Below, one piece after another: positions 10,321 through 22,515 of a DNA stretch of 64,000 nt. The stretch is from Heterodera schachtii (lineage: Eukaryota > Nematoda > Chromadorea > Rhabditida > Heteroderidae): NCBI GenBank assembly GCA_023374025.1, contig SIJG01000001.1:1487787-1551786 (forward strand), read 5' to 3'. A model generated the notes under the pieces. It saw nothing but the letters and a program-made list of their open reading frames with translations. It ran no database searches and was not told the DNA's origin. Made by a program: the position numbers and the translations under genes. Positions within the stretch are counted from its first letter, which is position 1; every line of letters begins with the position of its first letter.

Positions 10321-11300
10321 TCTCTACAGCATTAGAGGCCAATAGTTGCATCGGCAAAACAATACATTTTAAAAAACCTGACCAAATTTCACTTCTGTGT
10401 CTCATGGATGAGAGGCACAATAGTGTCACCTCATAACAATACAATAACAAACAATTCGTTTTGACAAATTCAACACATGGGTTATCTTTAAAGCATTAGA
10501 GGCACAATAGTGTGCATCGCAAAACAATACATTTAAAAAACTGACAAATTTCACTTCTGTGTCTCATGGATGAGAGGCACAATAGTGTCACCTCATAACA
10601 ATACAATAACAAACAATTCGTTTTGACAAATTCAACACATGTGTTATCTCTAAAGCATTAGAGGCACAATAGTGTCACCTCATAACAATACATTTTAAAA
10701 AACTGACAAATTTCACTTCTGTGTCTCATGGATGAGAGGCACAATAGTGTCACCTCATAACAATACAATAACAAACAATTCGTTTTGACAAATTCAACAC
10801 ATGGGTTATCTCTAAAGCATTAGAGGCACAATAGTGTCACCTCATAACAATACATTTTAAAAAACTGACAAATTTCACTTCTGTGTCTTATGGATGAGAG
10901 GCACAATAGTGTCATCTCATAACAATACAATAACAAACAAATCGTTTTGACAAATTCAACACATGTGTTATCTCTAAAGCATTAGAGGCACAATAGTGTC
11001 ACCTCATAACAATACATTTTAAAAAACTGACAAATTTCACTTCTGTGTCTCATGGATGAGAGGCACAATAGTGTCACCTCATAACAATACAATAACAAAC
11101 AATTCGTTTTGACAAATTCAACACATGTGTTATCTCTAAAGCATTAGAGGCACAATAGTGTCACCTCATAACAATACATTTTAAAAAACTGACAAATTTC
11201 ACTTCTGTGTCTTATGGATGAGAGGCACAATAGTGTCATCTCATAACAATACAATAACAAACAAATCGTTTTGACAAAGCAACACATGTGTTATGTCTCA
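10321..11300. repeat. Satellite, 162-bp unit, six copies
   Basis: AAGCATTAGAGGCACAATAG recurs at 10491, 10653, 10815, 10978 and 11140 (162-163 bp spacing), after a more diverged first copy from about 10328. Each unit has an internal duplication: GAGGCACAATAGTGTCACCT appears twice, about 75 bp apart. Copies differ by a few substitutions; alternate copies share variants (GGGTTATC versus GTGTTATC; CTCATGG versus CTTATGG), hinting at a two-unit higher-order period. Confidence 0.92.
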
Positions 11301-11826
11301 AAAATTTTCCTTCGTCTTTTATTGCCGATTTTATATAATTAAAGATGGGATGAAAATAAGGAAGGGATGCGTGGCAAAATTACCATTGTCTCTCCATTCC
11401 CTTTCCTTTCTCTTATTTCTTTTCCTTTTCTTCTTACTCTCTCTCTTTTCCCACTCCCTCCCTCTCCCACACACACGCACGCGTCCAGCAGACTGCTGCT
11501 GCACAGCCGCACGCGTCTTCCTCTGTCTGCCCCTCCCACCCGCCGCTGCCCCGCGTGGACAGACAGACAGACAGTGAACTATTTTCTACCTTCCCTCCCT
11601 CTAACCACTACAGCATGGGAGGAGAAATCTTTTCCTTTTCTAACTATTTCTTTTGCTTTATTCTTTTTATTAACTATTTATTTTGCATTCATCTTTTTCT
11701 TAACTATTTCATTTCTATCTCTTTTTCTATGCAATCTCTCTCCACAGCAAATCAACTCAACGCCAAACGCCACATTCAAACGATGGCAGATACATACATA
11801 CAAACACTCAACTTTATTATATAAGA
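11301..11826. other. Pyrimidine-rich spacer, no gene
   Basis: CT-rich DNA with CACACACACGCACGC and ACAGACAGACAGACAG microsatellite bits. ORFs here are low-complexity Ser/Leu/Phe runs without splice context. Confidence 0.5.
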
Positions 11827-12530
11827 TTATTTTACCCTTTTTAGCATTTGATATTTGCTAAATTGGATCGCATTTTGGTCAATTGCAACAATTTGATGAA
11901 AGGGTCCGGCTCATGGCGAGCCCACGAGGCGTATTTGAATGGCATTGCAGTGTTGCGAAATTTGGTCAGCACCAAAGATTTGCTGTCCAACTTTGTGTCA
12001 TTGCTAAAGCAGGAAGTGCTAACCGCGGTAATTGCCAAATAAATTATTACTTAATTGATTACCCAATTAAATCGGTTTTTTCAATGAGAAATACAAAAAC
12101 TAATAATAAAAAATATTTATTAAAATAACAATTATTTTTTCAATATCAAAAGTCCTTTTTTCAAAAAATAAAATAAAAATTATTTCGACACTTTTTAAAA
12201 TATAAATTTATTTTAAATAATTTACAATATTTTTTTCCAGCGTGCTTTACCCTGTCGAATTGCTGCTGCCCAAACATTGTTGCTGATGATGCGCGAGTTC
12301 GCAACAAGTCGCGCCCGGCAAAACATCGTCAAATTTTTTGTCCATGAAATTGGCCACCATTCGAGTTGCTATCGCCGGCGCCTTCTGCTGCACACGGAAC
12401 TGTCGCTGTTACAGTACTTCAGCCGTGAAATTTTCATCGACAAATTTTTGCCCGCGGTGCTTAAACTGTACGCCGACCAAATCTCAAACATACGGTTGGT
12501 ATACTGTACATTTACAACACACAAATAAAA
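11827..12530 (+). pseudogene. Partial duplicate of two PPP4R4-like exons
   Basis: Copies 15067-15780. Exon copy 11845-12027 and most of the following intron are essentially identical to 15085-15267 and its intron. Exon copy 12241-12494 keeps length and frame but has several substitutions (e.g. HTELSLLQYF instead of DIVPLLLQYF; ALPCRIAAAQTLLLMMREFA conserved). Splice signals are intact, yet there is no preceding or following exon at this copy, and it lies upstream of the gene's own N-terminal exon. Probably a non-functional partial tandem duplicate; assembly duplication is possible but would not explain the differences. Confidence 0.75.
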
Positions 12531-13290
12531 AGACTGGTTTATGAATTTTTTTCAAAAATTCTAACCAATTTTTCCGAGATTTTTTGTCCATATTTTCGTA
12601 ATTTCAGCGTTTTTGTCCATATTTCGTCCATATTTTGCGAATTTTCGTCCATATTATAATCCATATTTTTGATTTTTTTTGTCCATATAAATCCGGTCCC
12701 TACTTATCAGTATAGGCTATCCGCAAAAATAGGTGAAAACCTAAAAATCGGTTCCCTGTTTATATGTTTCTTAGAAACGATTTTTTTTTAGCTAAAAATA
12801 ACTACAAAGTATATATAAATTTCGCTTTTTCCACCGTTTTCATTAAAAATTATCAAATATTTCTCTTTCAACGTCATTATGTACCAAGATCATTCCCACC
12901 AGAATACTGAACGAAAATTCTTTAATTTTTACATTTTCAAGACCTTTCGAACTGTATCTTGGGAAGTTTGGACGATTTCAGCCCTGAGTTAAAATATTTA
13001 AAAGTTTTGTAACTTTCTTAAAACGTCAGCATTTTTATTTTTTAAATTTTCTCGTACTCAACCTTATTCACATTTAGTGCTTTCGAATGGCACCAAATGA
13101 ACAAGTTATTGTAAAAAAAAAAACAGATATTGTTAATTGAACTCACAAAATGTGTTGGAGTCATAAAGTTTAATAGAGTTAAAATATTTGTTTTAATTAA
13201 CCCTTATTTTCCTAAATACCAATATTTTAAGTGAAGAAATATTGCAAATTTTCAACTTTAAAATTTCAACGTCAAAAAGCATTGCCCGAA

Positions 13291-16200
13291 ATGAGAAAGG
13301 AGAACAGCAAAAACAGTGCCGCCTCAACAGATTCTGATGCCAATGCCAAAAGTGGCGGCGACGTTTCTCCTACCGCCCCCACTGAAGAGGAGGCGGAAGA
13401 AATCAGTGCCAATGAGCAACAGAAGGAGCAGCGCAAGTCGCTGGACGCACTGTACGCCGCGGCACGCGAGGAGTTCGACTTGGACATGAGCCCTTTGGAC
13501 AGTGCGATGAAAACGTTGCGGGAGGGCCGCGAGATACAAAAGTTGTCCGTGCTGCGCAACCTGGTCGAGCTGGTTGCACATTTTCTTATCATATTGCATT
13601 TAATTTTTCAAAAATGTTTATTCCTCTTTTTTTGGCTCCGCGTTGAAGATTTTGAAAATAACGCTAGTACAAAAATTTGTTTTTGGCTTGATAAGCAAAA
13701 AAAAAAAGCTCTTCGGGTGCCCTCCCCGAAATAGTTTTCTGGATTCGGGCCTGGGTAGAAACAAAAGAAAGCAAATTGAGCAATAATATTTCTGATCACA
13801 ATCCCTTGGAAGTTGAATTTGCCCATTTGGATCAGTTAAAATCTGATCATAAATTAAGTTGCCTACTGTAACATTGATACAGTTCCAAATTTTTTTATTT
13901 TTACGAATTGATGGATTATTAAGTTTTTTCAAATTTTTTGCAAAAAATCGTTGAAATTTTTTTCAAAATTTTTTTAAAGTTTTATCTTTTAAAAAAGTCT
14001 GGGAGGCGGGAAATGGGCTGCTGCCTTTCTAATGAGCCCCTTTTATTGCCAATTAGATGCAAAAAAGCCCGTGTTGTTGCCGTTGTTGCGCAATTTGGAC
14101 TTTGCATGCCAACAGAACGCAACCAATGCCACCCAGCAGCAGACGACGGCACAAAAACAAGGTGACAACTCCAAGAGAATTGCATGAGATTGGTGCTCGA
14201 TAATTTTGAGCTGATCTTCTCGACAAGAAAAGGGCATTATCAAAACAATGGAAAACATTTGGATGGCTTATAAATGTACCGCTAAATTTTACAGTAATCT
14301 GGGAAATTTTGTCAACAAAAAATTTGTATAAAAATTTTTCTAGTGATTTTCAGAATCTAATGGTTTTTTCCCCAAAAAATGGTTAAAAAAATTTTCTAAA
14401 ACCTTTAACAGGATTTATATAGCATTTCACCAAAAAAAGACTAATTTTCGCCATTTTTGGGTCAAAATTTAAAAATTATTGTTTTTCATGAATGGAGGAC
14501 TTCGTAAATTTTTCACAGTGTTTCGTCGCGGTGTTTGGCGAGGAGACGGACGTGTTCAGCGGGCGACTGTTGCCCATTTTGGAGCAGTTTTACCGCGACT
14601 CGGACGACGAAGTGCGCAGCATAATTGCCTCCGGCTTTCATGAAATTGTTGCACAACACAAAATTGCGCCAATGGGATCAAAAAATGCCAAAAATTCCTC
14701 GTCAATTTCGGCATCTGTGCCATTGTTGTTGGGACCATTTGTGGACCTTTTGTCCAGTGGAAATGCCGACATTGTGCAACAATTGACCGCCAATTTGCAT
14801 CGCATTTTGCAAATATTATACGCGGAAATCAGTGCCAGCGGAACAAAAAATCGGACGGTAAAATTTAAAAAATCATTAAAATCATATCGCAATTTTGGCT
14901 TTTAAATTATTTTAATATATTATTTTAATAAAATTTTGTTTTAATATTTTTCGTTTAAAATTTATATTAAAATTATTTATTTTTATTTTTGAGAGAAATT
15001 AAGTTTTTTTGGCATTTATTACAATTGAAATTCTTTTCTTTCAAATATTTCTTTCATTTTATTTAATTATTTTACCCTTTTTAGCATTTGATATTTGCTA
15101 AATTGGATCGCATTTTGGTCAATTGCAACAATTTGATGAAAGGGTCCGGCTCATGGCGAGCCCACGAGGCGTATTTGAATGGCATTGCAGTGTTGCGAAA
15201 TTTGGTCAGCACCAAAGATTTGCTGTCCAACTTTGTGTCATTGCTAAAGCAGGAAGTGCTAACCGCGGTAATTGCCAAATAAATTATTACTTAATTGATT
15301 ACCCAATTAAATCGGTTTTTTCAATAAGAAATACAAAAACTAATAATAAAAAATATTTATTAAAATAACAATTATTTTTTCAATATCAAAAGTCCTTTTT
15401 TCAAAAAATAATTAATTTTTCCAAAAAGAAATATTTCGACTTTTTTTAAATAGAATATTTATTTTTTAAATAATTTAAGTTATTTTTCAGCGTGCCTTAC
15501 CCTGTCGAATTGCTGCTGCCCAAACATTGTTGTTGATGATGCGCGAGTTCGCGACAAGTCGCGCCCGGCAAACCATCGTCGACTTTTTCGTCCATGACAT
15601 TAGCCACCATTCGAGTTGCTATCGCCGGCGCCTTTTGTTGGACATTGTACCGTTGCTGCTACAGTACTTCAGCCGTGAATTTTTTATCGACAAATTTTTG
15701 CCCGCGGTGCTCAAACTGTCCGCCGACCCAATCTCAAATATACGGTTGGTATACTGTACATTTGCAGCACACAAATAAAACAAATTTAAAAAACTAAAAT
15801 GTTAAATTCTTAGAACTAATACCTAATACTATATTGATTTTTTCAAATTTTATGCTGTTCCCTTTTTTATTAGTTTAAAAATGCAAATTGCTAAAAAAAT
15901 ATTCATTGAAAATTTCCAACCCCCCCCCCCCTCCATCATTCATATTTTGTTCTTTATTATACCTTTTTTGTAATTTTTTTACTAATTTAATATTTCAATA
16001 TTTTTAAGGCTCCAACTTTGCCGGACACTGCCGAAGATCAAGCAGTATTTGATGTTCCCGAACAATGACGAGTCGTTGTCCAACTTGGAGCGTATTGTAC
16101 GCGAATTGCTGGCAACCGAACAGCAAGCGCTTTCACGACAACTCATCCAACAGGTGGGCTGACAGTTGACTCTTTTTTTTAGTCATTTCGGTGGGAAAAT

Positions 16201-19200
16201 TGGAAAATTTAACCTCAGATCCCTCTTGATTTATTAAAAAATTCTTTTTTTATTTGGTATGAGATTTTTAAATTCCAAACAAAAATTGTTTAATTGGTCT
16301 ACCCTGATCATGCTTACTAATGAATACAATTGACTAAAAAGAGAGTTGACATGGTCTAATAGGCATCACAGTGAAATTTTTTAAAATATAACATTTCGAA
16401 ATATTTTCTTGAAATTCTCCTTTATTTATTTTATTTTTTTTTGTCTGTCCCTCTTCAGTGCCGCTCTCTAAAAATGCTTATCATATTCAATTTCCATTTT
16501 TGCCCTTTTTGAGTTCGCTTGTGAACTGTCGAGGACCGAAATGGACAAGAAGGAGTGCCGTGCAAACCGTGCCAAATTGGCGGAGGAAAAGCGACTGTGG
16601 ACCGAGCATGAGGAATCCACGGACGAAACTGATGAGGCTGAGGCGGGCCAGCAGTACAGTACTGAGCATACAGTAACCGGAAGCGATGCGATAGGCTCGC
16701 CCGAAAGCGGCATCTTCTTCGAGGAGGACTGTTGGCTTGGCACTGGAATTGGCAACGGTGCCAGACAAAACAACCACCAGCAGATGGGCGGCCGTCTGTG
16801 CCGTTCGGCTACCACCACAAGCATACCGCAACACATGGAGACGGAGGTGGACAAACATTCAAATAAAAATATATTGGCAATGATACCATTAAATTTAAAA
16901 AACTGAAAGGAAGCGAAAAACCGAACCCAAAAAAAGGTGAACGGAACTAAAAACAATGATAAAGATTAAATGAGGAAAAACATTGTTTAATTACGACCAT
17001 AAATTAATTATTTAAACTTTTATTTTCCCAATTTAATGGTTTTATGTATAAATCAGGGGTGCGATCTGTTCTGATTTATCAGAAATGTTCTGATTTGGAG
17101 GGTCCAAATCTGATAAAATAAAAATGTTCTGATTTGTCAGAAATGTTCTGATTTTGGTGTAGAGACCAAAATTTGTTCTGATTTCTTAGATAAACTCATA
17201 TTTTTGAAATTTTGTGGCATAATGTCACTTTTTGTCAAGAAAATATAACATTTGTGGCAAAATTTGGTCATTTTTTGACAAAAATCTTTAACAAATCGCA
17301 TTAAAAATCGCAAAATTTTTCCCGGCGGCGCCTATCGGCACCGCCGGACGCCGCTCCCCTCCCCTGTCAATCCGCAAAAATTTTTTTGAAAAAATCAGCG
17401 TTTAAAAAAGGCATTTTTTAACGCAAGGAAAAGTCTTCGCTTGTCTTTTAATTGCAAAAATTGGCCTTTTTTGGTGAAAATCTGTTAACAAAACAGAACG
17501 AAATTACAAAAAAATTTTCCGGCTGCGCCTATTGGCACCGCCGGACCATCACCCCTCGCCAATTTCCCAAAAGTTTTGGAAAAATCTGCCGCAAAGAATT
17601 CTTAAAAGTCTGATTTTTTCATCCCGAGTGCACTGAATTTTCGATTTGCTAAACCTCACCAAAATTTTTAAAGATGATAATCGGAGGCGAAAATATAATT
17701 TTTAATACATTTTTGATTGAAAAATTATAAAATAACTGATTAGAAGCAATTTTGCAAAATGTTCTGATTTTTGACCCCAAAATCTGATTTTTTGAGTCCG
17801 ATGTTCTGATTTTGAAAAATTTTCGATCGCACCCCTGGTATAAACGCATTCCTTAATAATTAATTACCCAATGCTTTAGCTCGACTAAGCTTCTGAAAAA
17901 CATTTTATATTATATTTTTTCAAGGCCCACTCCAATCTCGTTACCGTTCCGTCCGCTTCCTCTGAAATGCTTTCGGCAATGGCAATTGAACCCTTTGCCG
18001 CTTCATCGCCCAAGGTCAGTTACCTGACGAATAAAATATTTTATTTTTAATTAAAAAAATTTAGGCTGCTCGACGCCGTCCTCCGCCCCCTCCGCCAAAA
18101 AGTTGGCGCACCACCACCACAATTAAATCAGCAAATGGTCCAAAATTGGCCATTGTTCGTCCACAACCTCAAGTGAAGGTGAGTGAGTCTATCTGAGCAG
18201 GTTTTTAGCTGATGTTCCCTATTTTTGAAGGTGGTAAACCAGCGGTCAAGCAGTCCAATGCCATTTGTTGAAGCTGAGCAACAACGGAAAATGTCAATCA
18301 ACAAATTGGCTAATGAGACACCGTCGGCGGCAACATCAAAAAAAAGCTAATAATGATTTAATTAGTGATCAGAAGCAGCATCAGAGTGACACTGATCGCC
18401 AATATTCAACAACGACAGCGCCGGGGGAAGGAGGAAAAGCATCGGCTGAAAGCACTCGAAAATCGAAACTGCCATTGTCAACGAATGGAGGTGAGAGTTT
18501 ATTAGGGAAATAATTTATTTAATAATTGGAATTTATAATTATGACAAAAAAAATAGACCATTAATTCATTTTCTGTTTTATTAGGTCGGCACCGCTCGTC
18601 GAGTTCGGCACCGCCGGTGCCGCCGCCTAAGCCCAAATTACCTCTGTTCACTTCTTCGTCTGGCAACGCACCCCCGTCTCCATACACAACGGCGGACTCG
18701 GGAACAAGTTCAGTGACGGACTCGATCAAACTGAAGAAATACCGACCACGGGACATTTCTACGACAAGTAATTTCTTATACATTGGAAGGGATCAGACAG
18801 TACCAGTTCAATATCCATATTATTTACAAAAGAGAGGAAATAAAATTTGTCTTTCTTATTTAATGATTTTTTCAATTTGAATTTTAATCATACACAACTT
18901 TTTCACATATTACGATTTCAATTTTAGGAGTTAATTATTTTCAAACAGCTTTTTTTCCTTGGATCACAGTCAAGACGAAAACAGTTCGATGAGATCATTA
19001 ATCAGCTAATCACTTTTGTTCCCTTTAGCTACAATGACAACGCGCAAATGTTCGCTGTCGTCCGCTAGCACTTCGGCGTTGTCATCAACAACAAATGGGG
19101 GTCCATCCGCAACCGCTTCATCGGCGTCGACTGTCAGTGCCGCTTCTTCTCGCGCTTCGGCCTCTTTGATGCGTTCGGCCAGCGTCGTGCCGTCCGCCGG

Positions 19201-19685
19201 CAGTGGCGGCGAAGCGACACGGGCCATCACGTCAAGATCACGTTCACCCGCACCAGCAGCAGCATCGGCACAGAGGTCGAGAACGGTGGTGGACAGAAAC
19301 GCGAGCCCAGCGGCGATGCCATTGCAGGTGGAGCAGTGAAGAAATTTTCAACTATTTTTTTGGCAAAATTTTTGAAATTTTTTGTTATTTTCATAATCCT
19401 CCAGAAACAAAATATTAGTAAATTGCATAAAAATCTAATTTTGACACCAGATTCCCGAATTAAATGAATGAGAATTGGAAAATAATATTTTATTTTCTTT
19501 TAAAATATTTTCTTTTTTTCCCACAGACTTCTGCATCCGTAACTTCGATGCCCAGGAACAGCACACCAACACGGAACAGTACCAGCGCAAGAAGACCGTA
19601 CGGTTTGATGCGTGTGCAAAGTTCGAGCAATGCGGTGGAACGTAAACCGGCACAAATGTCCATCAAAGTGATCAGTCTTACATGA
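13291..19685 (+). CDS. ppp4r4-like: PP4 regulatory subunit 4 (PPP4R4)-like HEAT protein
   Basis: Exons supported by frame and splice sites: 13291-13572, 14519-14857, 15085-15267, 15491-15744, 16009-16153, about 16513 to before 16906, 17925-18014, 18065-18178, 18231-18490, 18585-18767, 19029-19327, 19527-19685. The N-terminal exon holds SPLDSAMKTLREGREIQKLS; the core has HEAT-like helices (GRLLPILEQFYRDSDDEVRS, SWRAHEAYLNGIAVL, FLPAVLKLSADPISNIRL, RTLPKIKQYLMFP) in the order known from vertebrate PPP4R4, which binds PP4 catalytic subunit. The tail is Ser/Pro-rich low complexity. Oddities: a long central HEAT segment is not found between 13572 and 14519; the 14058-14150 stretch (LLPLLRNLDFACQQ) may be an exon but does not join cleanly; an A8 run at 18344-18352 breaks the frame by one base; the exon ending near 16906 has no clear donor. 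Start chosen at the first ATG of the exon's frame. Confidence 0.75.
17054..17837. mobile_element. hAT-type MITE, family C copy 2 (CAGGGGTGCGATC ends)
   Basis: Ends CAGGGGTGCGATCTG and CGATCGCACCCCTG; 8-bp duplication GTATAAAT / GTATAAAC (one mismatch). TCTGATTT/ATGTTCTGATTT repeats in both arms and two GGCGGCGCC core modules (17321-17346, 17519-17546). Sits in an intron of the PPP4R4-like gene. Confidence 0.92.
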
Positions 19686-19905
19686 TCAAACCGAAATCAG
19701 CTTTATCACAAAAAATTTCGTTTCATAGATGTTCATTTATATTTATAATTCTCATTTTAATTAAAATTCAAAACTTTAATTAAAATTGCTTTTATTTAAA
19801 ATTTTAATTGGCGAATGATTTACTTGATAGAGAATCAATGAAAAAATTTGAAAGCGAAACAAAACAGGTAAATAAATGATTGATCTAGGTAGAGACAGTA
19901 ATTAA

Positions 19906-20886
19906 TCATTGTTCGGCCAAACTCGGCGGTGAATCCGATTGCGTTGGAGGGATTTGCGGTTCATCACCCGACTCGATCTAAAAAAGGCAATTTGAAAATT
20001 AAATATGTAAGAGCACACAATTTAAATATTTAAAAATTATTGACACTTATATCACACCATCGTAATGACACGGAAAAAGATAAATTCCATCAGCGCTGTA
20101 CAATTGTTAACAACAGTCTCGACACTGAACGTCACTTGGGCTATATCCCACGGCTAAAAAAAGAGAAAAAAATTAATAAAAGATGCCGTAGGTAATGAAA
20201 AAAAGTCATTTTCGGCGATAATATGTTAAAAATTAGAGACCGAGATTTCCGAATCTGCCGGGCCGGGCTGACTTTTTCAGAAGCAACCGGTCCTACCCCC
20301 ATGCCTCTCAAAAACCGGTCAAACCGGATTTTCAAATTTCCGAACCCAGGACCGGTTTACGGGTTAGTAAAAATTTTAAATTTTCTCATGTTAATTTAGG
20401 AAAAACCCCCAAAATTTCATCAATTTATATGTAGAACCAATGCACACAAATGTCACCGCCGAAAATTCGTCGGGATAAAATTGACATTTAAACTTGGATA
20501 ATTTACTCACCACAGAACCACCCGGCATAATAAACACAAAGTCGCAATTGAAACGAGCCGAATATGCAGAAACAACACCATTCAAATTAAAGTAATTGCG
20601 GATACTCTCGACCTGACAATTAGGAAGTATAATTTATGTAATTTAATAAATTTAATAATTGTTTCGTTTCACTTACGCCTCCCTCCACACGGGCACGGAG
20701 AGAAATCAAATAACGAACATGAGTTTCGTCGACATTTTGTTCATACGAATTTGTGTTGTTCTGACTGTAAAGATTGTAAAAAAATTGCCCGACATCACGG
20801 TGCTGACGCAGGCGTGGGATTAAAGCTTGATACTCAAATTGGTTGTTGATCTGGTAATCAGCCGCTTCCTCTCTGGCATCGACTGT
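19906..20886 (-). CDS. Unrecognised conserved-looking protein, 5' incomplete
   Basis: Four exons close in phase 0: 20886-20677, 20612-20511, 20153-20058, 19977-19906. They encode about 159 residues ending at a TGA. Pieces: EYQALIPRLRQHRDVGQFFY, VRYLISLRARVEGG, VESIRNYFNLNGVVSAYSAR, FNCDFVFIMPGGSV, TFSVETVVNNCTALMEFIFF, and an acidic/Pro tail (ESGDEPQIPPTQSDSPPSLA). All four have clean nematode splice sites and GC content above the introns. No start exon was found to the right of 20886. I do not recognise the family; no signal peptide or membrane span is evident. It ends 220 bp from the 3' end of the PPP4R4-like gene (convergent). Confidence 0.6.
20160..20372. repeat. ACCGGT-rich repeat in an intron
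   Basis: Around 20240-20365 a GC-richer patch (GGGCCGGGCTGACTTT, AACCGGTCCTACC, GGTCAAACCGGATTTTC, GGACCGGTTTACGG) sits in the intron between exons at 20153 and 20511. Probably an old MITE; no clear termini. Confidence 0.3.
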
Positions 20887-22507
20887 CTAAATAATATGAT
20901 AATCTTTAATTGAGCAATTAGAATAAAATGAACAGAAAGGAACATTTTATTAGCGTAAAAGTTTAATTAGGCGCCGCCAACTGAGCGCGACCGACTGGAC
21001 TTAAGGCTGGACAAAGCCTGTTGAAACAGTTTTATCTCTTGGTTTTGCTAAGAAGGTTAAGGCCAGTGGCGCCAGCGCCCAGTTGGAGGCGCCAGTTGAA
21101 CCCACAGTTAAGCAATGCTTTTTGTTTAGGCAAAATCAAATTTCATACTTTCATTTTCAATTTTTTAGCTAAGACAGTGTTTCCCAAGAAAAAGTGTAAC
21201 ACTGAATTTGCTAATAGTAAAGTTTTGTGAGAAAATTGCTCAGTGATAAACTGAACAATTTCTTCGGTTAACTCAGGTGGCAGTCGGTAACGGCACTTTA
21301 AGCGGCGCATTGTTGTTTTTCAATAAGCAAAAATGCCAATCTTTTGGCCAATATGTAAACTTTTCTAAATTTGATAACTAAATTTAGCTGAGATAATGAA
21401 GTCAATTTTAGCAGCAATAACAATAATTTATGTGGGATTATAAGCATTGGTTAGAATAGTGCGAACGTACCGGCAGTGCTAAGTCAATTCAGGCAAAGTA
21501 ATTGGCCATTGGAAGACAATTTGACAGTGTTAGCACACAATAATAAGCAGCAAATAAATTGGCGGATAAATAACAATAAAAGATTTGATCAAATTAGCAA
21601 TGAATAAATTGTTTGAATTTAAAATTAAGTGAGGGATTCATTAAAACAATCAGTTGATGAGAATTAGTTAATGAAATTAGTTACGCAATTTTTTAGGTTT
21701 TTATAAATTAATATTTGAAGTTAAGAGATGAAATAGAAGTGAATTTTGAAATTCCTTAATTGGGGTAACTCCTGCAGTAATTACTTCAAAATACAGCAGC
21801 AAATATAAGTGTAGTGGTGGTCAATTTGACAGAATGATTTGGAATTTACGTGGCACTCAAAAATTCTCCTAATCCGTAAGTGTTCATTTTGATTGGGAAG
21901 TGACATTGCTCTCATAGATTCTTTCTCCTAATCCGTAATTGTCATTTTGCTATTTAAATTCCAGCATAAACTTGGATTTTTTCGATTAGACTAGGACCTG
22001 GATTTTCTGTAAAAATCAAGGAAAATTAATATCTAACTGATTGCCGAAAATAGAAGATGAGTAACTAAATCCCAAATGATGTTTTTTGTCCCCAAATGTC
22101 GGGTCCCTTCGGAGTCCTAAAAATGTGTGCCACGGGTGAAAGTCTATTCAATTTTATATGTTTCAAGTTTTTCCTGCGGAGCCGACCATTCGTATTAGAA
22201 GCCGAGAAGAGAATTGGAAAAACTTTTACGAAAATTTCTAAATTTTATAACAAATTTCATTAAAATGGCCTATTTTTCCGGGCTTCACTGATTGCGATAT
22301 TGTTATTTAGGAAAAAGCTGATAGAATGATTTGAAAATATAATTATAAGATTTAATTTTTTTTTACAAAGCATAAACTTTCGAGTTTTATTTTTTGTTTA
22401 AATTTTCTTGCTTTTTTGAAATGTGTAAAAAATGTTTTAACTTTATAATATTTCACTTAAAAATTTAAAAAATTTCGAATAGTTTTTTACAAATTTATGA
22501 ATGTTAT
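20887..22507. other. AT-rich intergenic, no gene seen
   Basis: Contains a few GC-richer patches (GGCGCCGCCAACTGAGCGCG at 20970, GGCGCCAGCGCCCAGTTGGA at 21068) but no exon chain on either strand. The upstream exons of the minus-strand gene ending at 20886 might lie here but could not be found. Confidence 0.4.
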
Positions 22508-22515
22508 GAATAGGG

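Noticed and set aside
9855..11300. CRISPR-like direct repeats with spacers
   Set aside because: The spacing is filled by the repeat unit itself; these are eukaryotic tandem satellites, not repeat-spacer arrays.
11293..11861. Overlapping Ser/Leu/Phe-rich ORFs on the plus strand
   Set aside because: Pyrimidine-rich low-complexity DNA next to a satellite; no conserved motif.
16458..16956. Minus-strand 162- and 123-codon ORFs
   Set aside because: Shadows of the plus-strand PPP4R4-like exon around 16513-16900, whose upstream phase fits.
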